Source: Candidatus Zhuqueibacterota bacterium
GTDB taxonomy: Bacteria; Zhuqueibacterota; Zhuqueibacteria; Zhuqueibacterales; Geothermadaptataceae
DNA length: 64,000 nt
Direction: 5' to 3'
NCBI GenBank assembly: GCA_030950365.1
Contig: JAUZRQ010000103.1
Coordinates: 23,684 to 87,683 of the forward strand
Below, piece after piece: positions 56,429-64,000 of the stretch. The stretch's first letter is position 1. Each line of letters begins with the position of its first letter. The notes below the pieces were generated by a model that was not told the origin of the DNA, did not search any database, and saw only the letters and a list, made by a program, of their open reading frames with translations. A program made the position numbers and the translations under genes.

Positions 56429-59400
56429 TTATTTCGCCAGGGTCATTTTTCTCACTTGCTGAAACGGTCCGGCCGTGAGCTTATAAAAATAGATGCCGCT
56501 GTTCAGGTTCTTGCCCTCAAAAATCACCATATGTTCACCGGCGGCCAACTTCTCATTAATCAAGGTGGCCACTTCTCTTCCCAGAACATCGTACACCTTT
56601 AACGTCACAAATTCCGCTTTTGGTAACAAAAACCGGATGCTGGTTGCTGGATTGAAAGGATTTGGATAGTTTTGGGCCAGCTCGAACGACAGAGGTTGGC
56701 CGGTGTTGTCGACGGCGGTGGTCCTTTCTTCCTCGATCAGCACCGGAAAACCGCTCAATTGCAGCAAAGCGGAGCCGCCGATCGAAGAGAGAGTCTGTAC
56801 CTCAAAAGTCGCCCTCTCTCCATCATCGGAAATGGAAACCGGCACCACGGTCGTGACCTTGATTTGAGTGGCGTTGATATGGTTGAGGGTATACGTTTGG
56901 TTGTCGGGGCTCCAGGCCACCCAGCGGCGGGTGCCATCCGGCCAGTCGAATTGCACCACCCAGACGCCATCGCCGCCGGTGGTGTTATCATCGGTCACCT
57001 CTCCGAACGAAAGAGCCCGGGCACTGGCAAACCCCTCCAGTTTCTCGGTCAGCAACTGATAGGAGAAAAAGGATTTCTTTTTTTCTCCAGCGGCAGAGAG
57101 AATGCCAAATTCCCGCCAGCTACTGCTACCGCCGCTGCTCCACATGCTATGCCAGAAATACACTTCCAGCCCTTTCGCAAACAGCACCGCCGGCCGCCGC
57201 CAGACATCCGCAGCCTGCTCATCGATGGAGCTGTACGGCGGCGTGATGTCGGTGGAAGGATCCGAGGAAATGCTCGATTCCGTGCACCAGAGGGGAACAG
57301 CGTCAAGACCGTACTGGGTCAAAAGCGCTTTCAAAGAATCATAATGCACGGGAAGAGTCCACCAGGAATTGTAATCGTGGTAGCTGAGGATGTCAAACGA
57401 GCCGGCGCCCCCCGACTCGAGAAAGCGGCGCAGCCAATCGACAGAATTGCCCATGGGCAGGCCATACGTTCCCAGTAACCCGGGCTGCAAAACCTGCGCT
57501 TCTGGATCGACTTCTTTGATCCAGCGGTAATTGAGGTGCATGAATTCCACCAGTTCATGCATGGGCAATCCGAGGGGACGGTCGGGGTGGCCCGCCAGCT
57601 CGTTGGAAATCTCCCAATATTTGACCCGCGATTGATACCGCTGAACCACCGTCTGCACATAATCTTTGGCAGCGGTGCTATCCCGGGCCGTCTGCCAGCC
57701 ACACCCGGGATCATTGCAGGCGATCCAGGGCACCTGCAACCCCACCGTGTCTCGGTCTCCTGCAGGACCGTATAGCATGGGAATGGCCAGAATGCCATAG
57801 GAATTATTAATACTGGAATCGGGATACACAAAATTCCACGCATTGTCGGTGGGCTCCACGTTCCCCCAGTACACGTCAGAAAAAATCAGATAGCGCATGG
57901 CCGGAGCCCCGGACTGGCTCAGCAAACTCAAATAAGTGGATAGCGAGGCCGTTTCCAGACCGCTGAAGGGGAAATTGATCCCCAGGCGCATGGGCGGCTG
58001 CTGGCTGCTGGCACTTTCGTTCTGAACTTCAAAAATACGAATCGTGCCATCGCCAAAACCGGCGACAATGTACTGACCATCGTCGGAAACCGCTACCGTA
58101 ATCACCCCGCGATGGTTGTGCTCATAGGAATAGGTATATGCGATCTCGCCAGTATCTCGCAGGTCGGGATAACGAACCTGCCAGAGTAATGAGCCGTTCC
58201 GATCGAAGAGCAACAAATAGCCGTCCCGGCCGGGCTCGCCCACCACGCCCACGGCAATAAAATTACCATCGGGGGTGATATCGAGCGCGTTGTGTCCCAA
58301 CGATGTACCGGGCAGGCGGCGCTGCCAGAGGAGATTCCCCAGGCCATCATACGCTTCGACCCAACCCCCAACCGTGCCGATGACGATCCGATTGCCGTCA
58401 TTCGAAAGGCTATTTGAGGAAGCAGAGATTACCCCGCTACCCACTCGCCGTCGCCAGCGCAGTTGGCCGTTTGCATCAAAGCTGAACAATTCCCGACTTT
58501 TTCCAGCGAGATAGGTGTTATAATCGCGGTCGATTTCCAGCACCATGGGAAACTCGCCAATGCTGGTCTGCCACAGCGGTGCGCCACTCCGCGTCAGCAT
58601 AATGATGAGCCCGCCACTAAACCCCGCCACAACGCGCTCGCCATCTTCACCCCACCGGGCGTGGCGCAACCACCGCCTCTCACCTGCCAGCTTATAACTC
58701 CATAGCACCTGCCCCGAATTGACATCAAGAAGCGCCGCATCGGCATTTCCGAATGGGCCGGTAAGCACAGAACCCCCATCTGGATGGAAACGCACGGTTC
58801 GATTCATATTGCCGGAATCGAGTTGCCAGCGTACATTACCATCGCTTCCAACCAGATAGACATTTCGATCATGTGAGCCGGCGGCGATATCACCTTTGCT
58901 CGAGACATCGAACCCCCAGCATTCGTCTCCCGTTTGCACACGCCACAGTTCCTGCCCGGTGCGATCGACCGCAATGATATGGCCAGGAAGTCGCAATTCA
59001 GGGGGATGCCGCCCCTGAACCGCATAGAAGCGTTCGAAATTGCCATCGGGAAACAACCAGAAATAGCCATGCGGAGTGCCAGTGCGGCTTTCGCCGATAA
59101 GGTTGTATTGACGTACCGTGACTTTGTCTAAGGTGAAATCCACCGTTACAGTGCTATTTGTTGCCGGCTCGATGCCTCCCCGAAACCCCAGGGAATAGCC
59201 ATCGGGCGCCACAGTGACGGCATATCCCAGACTCTGGTATGGAAGGGGGCGGTTTCCCAGGGCTTGCTGTATCTCCTCGACCGATGGCACTGGAATGGCA
59301 TATCGGCCCTGCGCATCGGTGCGGCCACGAAAATCATTGGCCGGGTTGATCAACATATATGCGGTTACCTCCTGATTGGCCAGCGGCGTGCCGTCCGCGG

Positions 59401-59950
59401 TGGTCACGCGGCCTTCTATCGTTGCATTGAACGAAAGCGGCGTCTGCAAAGGTGCATGTGAAACTTGAATCTCAACACCAGCGGTTTCCCCGGTTTCCAC
59501 CAGTTTGAACGAGAACCTCAAGCTGCCGCTGCCCGGGCGACCAGGCGCCAACATGTATTCGAAAGTTGCTGTGCCCCCTGGTGCAATCTTTGTTGGGAAC
59601 GGATTGAGCTCAAAGAAATGCTGAACCCAGGAGGGTACGACGATATCCCGCGCCAGCGGCGCCTGGATGGTTACCGTATCACTGCCGGTATTGCGCGCCT
59701 GAATATAAATATTGGTCGAATTTTCAAGGTTGATGGTGACAGGGCTAACCGTTTCCAGCACCACAACCCCAAGAGAGCTGGAAACGGTCCCGCCGGCAGC
59801 CTGCGGCGAAACACTCTGGAGGGCTTGAAAGGATTCCGAAGCGCCAGCAAAAGAACCGGTAGACGCGGAGGCGTTTCCGTTCACTTTGACGCCGAGAAGG
59901 ACAACCCCGAGTATCACGGAGTACACCAATCGAAAACCGTATTGTAGCAT
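56429..59950 (-). CDS. Secreted PQQ/WD-like propeller with C-terminal glycosidase and sorting domain
   Basis: 1173 residues. The ATG has AGGAG nine bases before it; a signal peptide follows (VYSVILGVVLLGVKVNG). The layout is an N-terminal Ig/CARDB-like part (~50-170), a carboxypeptidase-regulatory-like domain (~175-290, IEGRVTTADGTPLANQEV), an eight-ish bladed PQQ-type propeller (~310-660, repeats such as VDRTGQELWRVQTGDECWG), then a clan-A glycosidase TIM barrel (~670-950) with YWEISNELAG (acid/base Glu) and PLWCTESSIS (nucleophile Glu). The end is the FlgD-like sorting domain (FELAQNYPNPFNPATSIRF ... VRKMTLAK). I infer a secreted polysaccharide-binding hydrolase. The fusion of propeller and glycosidase is unusual. 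Confidence 0.83.
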   Translation of the reverse strand: MLQYGFRLVYSVILGVVLLGVKVNGNASASTGSFAGASESFQALQSVSPQAAGGTVSSSLGVVVLETVSPVTINLENSTNIYIQARNTGSDTVTIQAPLARDIVVPSWVQHFFELNPFPTKIAPGGTATFEYMLAPGRPGSGSLRFSFKLVETGETAGVEIQVSHAPLQTPLSFNATIEGRVTTADGTPLANQEVTAYMLINPANDFRGRTDAQGRYAIPVPSVEEIQQALGNRPLPYQSLGYAVTVAPDGYSLGFRGGIEPATNSTVTVDFTLDKVTVRQYNLIGESRTGTPHGYFWLFPDGNFERFYAVQGRHPPELRLPGHIIAVDRTGQELWRVQTGDECWGFDVSSKGDIAAGSHDRNVYLVGSDGNVRWQLDSGNMNRTVRFHPDGGSVLTGPFGNADAALLDVNSGQVLWSYKLAGERRWLRHARWGEDGERVVAGFSGGLIIMLTRSGAPLWQTSIGEFPMVLEIDRDYNTYLAGKSRELFSFDANGQLRWRRRVGSGVISASSNSLSNDGNRIVIGTVGGWVEAYDGLGNLLWQRRLPGTSLGHNALDITPDGNFIAVGVVGEPGRDGYLLLFDRNGSLLWQVRYPDLRDTGEIAYTYSYEHNHRGVITVAVSDDGQYIVAGFGDGTIRIFEVQNESASSQQPPMRLGINFPFSGLETASLSTYLSLLSQSGAPAMRYLIFSDVYWGNVEPTDNAWNFVYPDSSINNSYGILAIPMLYGPAGDRDTVGLQVPWIACNDPGCGWQTARDSTAAKDYVQTVVQRYQSRVKYWEISNELAGHPDRPLGLPMHELVEFMHLNYRWIKEVDPEAQVLQPGLLGTYGLPMGNSVDWLRRFLESGGAGSFDILSYHDYNSWWTLPVHYDSLKALLTQYGLDAVPLWCTESSISSDPSTDITPPYSSIDEQAADVWRRPAVLFAKGLEVYFWHSMWSSGGSSSWREFGILSAAGEKKKSFFSYQLLTEKLEGFASARALSFGEVTDDNTTGGDGVWVVQFDWPDGTRRWVAWSPDNQTYTLNHINATQIKVTTVVPVSISDDGERATFEVQTLSSIGGSALLQLSGFPVLIEEERTTAVDNTGQPLSFELAQNYPNPFNPATSIRFLLPKAEFVTLKVYDVLGREVATLINEKLAAGEHMVIFEGKNLNSGIYFYKLTAGPFQQVRKMTLAK

Positions 59951-61143
59951 TCACCCATCTCCTTTCAAAAAGAAACCAACCATTAAGCATGCATCATTGC
60001 ATAGGGCCATGAGTGACAAGGAATCGAGTCCACGGTTTAAAAGCTACCAGCGACCAACAGCGAAATCAGGAAACACTTTTTAATGAATCGATTCCTCATG
60101 AAAGAACTAAATCTCATTACTCAAGCCAATGCGTAAATATCCTACATTAAACAACACATTCCTAATGGTACAATTAGAGCAACTAAAGAGAAGCTTTCTT
60201 GATTTTTGGCCAGATGGCACTTTAATTTTACTAATCGACAATATTTCTAAAAAAACATTTTAAATTTTTATAAAAGTTTAGTGTTCGGATGGGGAAAGAC
60301 AAAAACGCTTCCGGTCGATTCCAACGGCTGTATGGAAACAAATCTCCAACGGCTATCCTTTTAGAAGAATATCCACTCAAAACCATTATTGCGATCCCTT
60401 CAAACCCAATTCCTTGGTCTTTGGTTCGGCCATATGGTCAATATGCTTCCACCCGCACTCTTAAGCCTGTATGAACGGCAAAAGCTAAAGGAAAGCAGGG
60501 GATTGCCCGGAGGAGCTTCGGATTTTTTGAGGCTACAACTTTGTATGCAACCGGATCGGGTGGCTTTGAACGCAATTAGTCAAAGGCTGGCTTTTACGTG
60601 CCTGCCACTTTAAACCGCCTTCATGAAATGCAATCATATCACGCGAAAATCTTCTCATAAACGGTATTTGAGGATTGTTGCTTTGCTCCGCTCATTGCCC
60701 TCGATTAAACGCTCTTCTCCGGAATCAACCGTTTTTTGAAACGAATTTCCTGATTTCTTGCATCGGGGAGTGGTAGAGTGGTAGGTCGTATTGTTCATAG
60801 GGAGACGGTATCTTCACTTTTGGCCGCGTTCACCAAATTTTGCTTGCCTCCATACTCCAATTCTTTATACTTTTCTTAGTTGCCCAGAGTAGCGATTCAG
60901 TCTTCTGTAGTTAGAAGAGATGATACCGTTTCTTTACCAGCATAACCTTGTTGCATTGAGGGAAGGGAGTCCAAGAGACCATTTTTTATAAAAACTAAGC
61001 ATAAAGGGAGTGAAAAAGAGTCGCAGAGTTCGTTTTAAATACTGGCACGAAAAATTATGTCCAAGCCCATTGATTGATTTGGAATAGCATTTATTGGCGG
61101 GTACCTTTGTTAACGCAACTCGACCAAAATATCGTTTTTTTTT
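59951..61143. other. Intergenic region, 1193 bp, no supported gene
   Basis: Short plus-strand frames at 60289-60474 and 60389-60613 have no start site or domain. It is AT-rich in the first half. It should hold the promoter of the minus-strand propeller-glycosidase gene near 59960-60150 and the promoter of tRNA-Sec near its right end. Nothing else was recognised. Confidence 0.45.
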
Positions 61144-61144
61144 C

Positions 61145-61240
61145 GGGAGCGCATGCATGCCTGGTGGCGGCCGCGGACTTCAAATCCGTTGTGTCCTGAC
61201 GTTCGTCAGGGCAGGTGGGTTCGATTCCCACACGCTCCCG
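61145..61240 (+). tRNA. selC: tRNA-Sec (anticodon TCA)
   Basis: 96 bases. Anticodon TCA at 61180-61182 lies in loop CTTCAAA, with stem GCGGA/TCCGT. The acceptor stem is GGGAGCGC/ACGCTCCC: seven pairs plus one C-A mismatch at the eighth, next to a five-base T stem GTGGG/CCCAC with loop TTCGATT, the 8+5 form of bacterial tRNA-Sec. The long extra arm has CCTGAC (61195-61200), loop GTTC and GTCAGG (61205-61210). Discriminator G61240; CCA is not encoded. Together with selB in the same window it shows a selenocysteine-decoding organism. Confidence 0.93.
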
Positions 61241-61261
61241 CTAGGGTTACACTGCACAATG

Positions 61262-61359
61262 TTCCCCTTTTTCAAATTGTAGCGTCATCTCTGGCAGCAG
61301 CGTTCTGCGCCCGAACGCGGAAGCAACGATGTTGTATGGCAATTTGAAAAAAAGGGGAA
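61262..61359. repeat. 98-bp element with 18-bp inverted ends next to tRNA-Sec
   Basis: TTCCCCTTTTTCAAATTG (61262-61279) and CAATTTGAAAAAAAGGGGAA (61340-61359) are inverted copies with a two-base difference in the A/T run. Inside, GCGTTC (61300-61305) and GAACGC (61313-61318) form a six-base stem. It begins 22 bases after the tRNA and ends 22 bases before the LuxR-type start. Confidence 0.6.
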
Positions 61360-61381
61360 AGCCGATAAACGCATTTTTTCT

Positions 61382-62410
61382 ATGCCTGATACACTCCCGA
61401 TCCCCAAGACCAAACTGATGCCACCGCAGGCGGTGGAAAGGGTGTTGCCGCGGCCGCATCTGGTATCCCGTATCACCCGGGCTTTGCGCACCTGCCGACT
61501 CACCTTGCTTTCCGCACCCGCCGGTTCTGGCAAAACCACCCTGGCGCTACAGGCCATCCGGCAATTGCAAAAGGTCCCCGTTGCCTGGCTGCGCCTCAGC
61601 GAAGACGAGAACGATTTGCAGGCCTTTCTCAGCGCCGTGATCGCCGCCTGGGACATGGGTCTGCCCCGGGGACTCGCGCTCAGCAAAGCGCATTTCAACA
61701 GCATTGCAGAAAAAGCCTCGGAAGCGCACCCCCTGCTGGCCAGCCTACTCAACGAGCTGATCGCCACCAAACTTCCACAACTCGTGCTGGTGCTGGACGA
61801 TTACCATGTCATTCAGAACGAGGCCGTTCATCAGGCGTTGATCTACCTCCTGGACCATGCACCGCCGGACCTGCATATGCTGATCACCTCGCGGGTGAAT
61901 CCGCCGCTTCCCATCGCACGGCTCCGTCTAATCAATCAGCTCACCGAAATCCATCTGACCGATCTGAAATTTGATGCGCAAGAAATCCGAACGTATTTCC
62001 AAAAACTCTGGCAGATCGAACTTACCCCCGCGGAAGAAGCGCTCGTTTGCGAACGGACCGACGGCTGGGTGGCCTCGCTGCATCTCCTGGGCCTGACTTT
62101 AAAGCAATTGGATGACCCGCGCCAGCAGCACGCTTTTCTTTCCAGATTCACCGGCTCAAACCGCCTGATTTATCAATTGCTCGCGGAAGAAGTGCTGGAC
62201 CATCAACCGCATGAGCTGCGAATGTTTCTGCTGGAAACCTCCATTCTTTTGGAACTGAGCCCCCAGCTCTGCCGCGCGGTGACGGGCAACCCAAAGGCTG
62301 CAGAACTCCTGCAAGAAGCCTACCGCCGCAACCTTTTCCTCACTGCGCTGGAAAACCGGGCCGCCTATCGGTATCATGATCTGTTTGCCGATTTTTGCAA
62401 CACCAGTTGA
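61382..62410 (+). CDS. MalT/LuxR-family ATP-dependent regulator, N-terminal part before a frameshift
   Basis: 342 residues read from ATG 61382. A STAND-type ATPase opens it: [23 protein letters not shown], Walker [13 protein letters not shown], Walker [11 protein letters not shown], then typical MalT arm sequence ([51 protein letters not shown]). The frame ends at TGA 62408-62410, but homologous sequence continues at once in the -1 frame ([21 protein letters not shown]). One extra T in the run at 62392-62396 would restore a single ~870-codon gene. So this is a frameshifted gene, a sequencing error, or a programmed frameshift. There is no Shine-Dalgarno before the ATG. Confidence 0.8.
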   Translation: MPDTLPIPKTKLMPPQAVERVLPRPHLVSRITRALRTCRLTLLSAPAGSGKTTLALQAIRQLQKVPVAWLRLSEDENDLQAFLSAVIAAWDMGLPRGLALSKAHFNSIAEKASEAHPLLASLLNELIATKLPQLVLVLDDYHVIQNEAVHQALIYLLDHAPPDLHMLITSRVNPPLPIARLRLINQLTEIHLTDLKFDAQEIRTYFQKLWQIELTPAEEALVCERTDGWVASLHLLGLTLKQLDDPRQQHAFLSRFTGSNRLIYQLLAEEVLDHQPHELRMFLLETSILLELSPQLCRAVTGNPKAAELLQEAYRRNLFLTALENRAAYRYHDLFADFCNTS

Positions 62411-64000
62411 CTCAGAACTACCCCGGGCGTGTGCCTGAATCGCACGTGCGCGCGGCACAGGCGCATACAGAGCCAGCGCAAAAAATCCGTCATTATCTCG
62501 CGGCCCAGCAATGGGAAGAGGCCGCCAGCATCCTGGAAGAGGAAGGGCAAATGCTGCTGGCGCACGGCCATATCCAACTATTGCAGCGCTGGCTTGCCGC
62601 TCTGCCCGCGGCCCAGGTGCAGCAACATCCCCTTTTGCTGTACCTGCAGGGAACATGCGCCATTCAACTGGGCGATCTCACCAGCGCCGAACAGTCGCTA
62701 CAGCAAGCATTGGCCGGCTTTCGCGATCGGCCCAACGAGGCGGCTCAGGGACAGACCCTGCTCATGCTGGCCAACCTCACTTCGGCACAGCATGATCAGC
62801 AAAAAACCCTTGCTTACCTGGGACAGGCCCTCACCAAGCCGTTAACGCCACCTCAGCAGGTTCAGGCACACATCACCTCCGCCTGGATGCATGTCTATAC
62901 CGGCAGGCTCAATGACCAGGGGCAGGCAGATATTGTGAAGGCCATGCGCATCACCAAAATGAGTGGCGTCCCGATCGCTTACAATATTTTAGGGCACCAA
63001 CTGCGCGCCCCCCTTCTGTTCAGCCAGCTTGGCCCGACCATCTTCGAGCAGTACTGCAAAGAAGCGATGAATCGTTTCGGGGAGATCGCCACCCCGGCCA
63101 GCGTCGGGGCGCTGTACCTGTGGAGTGTAATTCTCTGCCTCAAAGGAAAAATTGAAGAGGCACGGGAAATGCGCCACCGCGCCCAGCAGTTAAACCAGCA
63201 ATTGGGCCAATTGGTGTACGTGACCATCGGCCTGGATATGACCGAACTCTGGGATAGGCTCATTTTCAATCAGCTCAGGCGGTTTAGCGATTACTGGAAC
63301 GCGCGGCTTCCGTTTTACGAACAAACTGAAGGGCCACGACAGTGGCTCATTTGTTTTTTGTTTTTGCGCGGATTGCAGCTCTATCTGAATGGGCACTTTG
63401 AACAAAGCGAGCAAATCCTGGAATACATGCACCACGAGCTTCTGCCCGACGATTTGCCCGAAAACACCATCGCGATGGAAACCCTGACCGGCATGCTGCG
63501 GTTGCATCACCACCAATGGGCGGAAGCGGAAGAGGTACTGCAGCGGGCCACGGAGCGTCTTGAACAGGCACCGCATGGCCTTTTATTTGCCAATCCATGC
63601 ATATGGCTGGCGCAGTTATATTTCCTGCAGGGCTGCGAGCGCCAGGCCCGCACGGCCATGGAAACGCTGTTTTCCCTCTACCGCATGAAAGAGATCGGCG
63701 GCATTCTGCTCCGGGAAGGGACCATTGCAGGGCCATTGCTGGAGCTGATCGATCATCTGCCGGAAGCGCGGCGCGCCTGGCGGATCTGGAGCCGGTTCTA
63801 TTCTCACCGATCAGTGCCCATCCCGCAATCCCCCGAGGTACTAACCCCGCGGGAAATGGAGGTCCTCCGGCTGATGGCCCGCGGGGCCCGGAATCAGGAG
63901 ATCGCCGAAGCACTGTTCATTACGGTGCGCACCGTCAAAGCGCACGTTTCCCGTATATTGGCCAAGATGGATGTCCATTCCCGCACGCAGGCCGTCACCA
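62395..64000 (+). CDS. MalT/LuxR-family regulator, C-terminal part after the frameshift, runs off the window
   Basis: This continues the preceding gene in the -1 frame and stays open to base 64000. It holds the helical TPR-like sensor region (~62460-63800; [52 protein letters not shown]) and the LuxR helix-turn-helix ([40 protein letters not shown]) just before the edge. In the family the helical region binds an inducer and the LuxR domain binds DNA. On its own it lacks a good start codon (GTG 62431 is the nearest), so it is best read as one gene with the previous entry. Its target is unknown. Confidence 0.8.
   Translation, partial: MQHQLTQNYPGRVPESHVRAAQAHTEPAQKIRHYLAAQQWEEAASILEEEGQMLLAHGHIQLLQRWLAALPAAQVQQHPLLLYLQGTCAIQLGDLTSAEQSLQQALAGFRDRPNEAAQGQTLLMLANLTSAQHDQQKTLAYLGQALTKPLTPPQQVQAHITSAWMHVYTGRLNDQGQADIVKAMRITKMSGVPIAYNILGHQLRAPLLFSQLGPTIFEQYCKEAMNRFGEIATPASVGALYLWSVILCLKGKIEEAREMRHRAQQLNQQLGQLVYVTIGLDMTELWDRLIFNQLRRFSDYWNARLPFYEQTEGPRQWLICFLFLRGLQLYLNGHFEQSEQILEYMHHELLPDDLPENTIAMETLTGMLRLHHHQWAEAEEVLQRATERLEQAPHGLLFANPCIWLAQLYFLQGCERQARTAMETLFSLYRMKEIGGILLREGTIAGPLLELIDHLPEARRAWRIWSRFYSHRSVPIPQSPEVLTPREMEVLRLMARGARNQEIAEALFITVRTVKAHVSRILAKMDVHSRTQAVT

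Noticed and set aside
61361..61368. GCCGATAA as a sigma28 -10 element
   Set aside because: It lies only 14 bases before the ATG of the LuxR-type gene and has no -35 partner.
62408..62410. TGA as a selenocysteine codon in the LuxR-type gene
   Set aside because: Reading through in the same frame gives sequence unlike the family; the -1 frame gives the true continuation, so it is a frameshift.
1..64000. CRISPR array, prophage or full insertion sequence
   Set aside because: No direct-repeat/spacer series, phage structural gene or transposase was seen.

Overview
The window looks like chromosomal DNA of a Gram-negative bacterium from the Fibrobacterota-Chlorobiota-Bacteroidota superphylum, most likely Calditrichota or candidate division KSB1. 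This is an inference. It rests on three large secreted proteins that end in the same FlgD-like C-terminal sorting domain (NYPNPFNP near its start, VRKMxLLR-type end), on lipoproteins and an outer-membrane barrel, and on the mix of a split methylmalonyl-CoA mutase, selenocysteine machinery and a CheZ-containing chemotaxis cluster. No 16S rRNA or other phylogenetic anchor is present.

Layout. 1-12.9 kb (minus strand): a secreted SBBP/RHS protein that runs off the left edge, a degenerate receiver protein, a GAF-sigma54 activator translationally coupled to a membrane Ser/Thr kinase with a TolB-like propeller, a secreted TIM-barrel glycosidase and an Asp-box lipoprotein. 14.1-22.5 kb (minus): one giant 2774-residue secreted adhesin-like protein (beta-helix repeats, cadherin-like domains, seven CARDB domains, PPC domain, sorting domain). 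23-25.5 kb (plus): two HDOD proteins. 26-34.8 kb (plus, GC-rich): homocysteine methyltransferase/MTHFR fusion, a VWA protein, two glycosyltransferases (GT9, GT2), then MeaB with a two-subunit methylmalonyl-CoA mutase, closed by a clear terminator. 35-38.7 kb (plus): three receiver proteins with different outputs (histidine kinase, PAS-like, HD-GYP). 39.2-51 kb (plus, AT-richer): a chemotaxis locus, cheY-cheZ, then mcp-cheW-cheB-HEAT-cheR-cheY-cheA. 51.5-56.2 kb (plus, GC-rich): GH113-like lipoprotein, small OMP, SelB and a PdxB-like dehydrogenase, tightly packed. 56.4-60 kb (minus): a secreted propeller/glycosidase fusion. 61.1-64 kb (plus): tRNA-Sec, a small inverted-repeat element and a MalT/LuxR-type regulator that is split by a one-base frameshift and runs off the right edge.

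How the parts fit. The chemotaxis locus is the most unusual part: the receptor is soluble and has two signalling hairpin tips 300 residues apart, CheW has three CheW domains, and CheA has two canonical Hpt domains plus a third whose phospho-acceptor His is replaced by Ser. Two sigma28-like promoters (before the receiver-kinase gene and before the receptor) suggest that the 35-51 kb signalling block is tied to flagellar control. SelB and tRNA-Sec lie about 6 kb apart on the same strand, so the organism probably makes selenoproteins, although none was recognised here. The secreted proteins point to carbohydrate attachment and degradation, exported by a type IX-like or related route.
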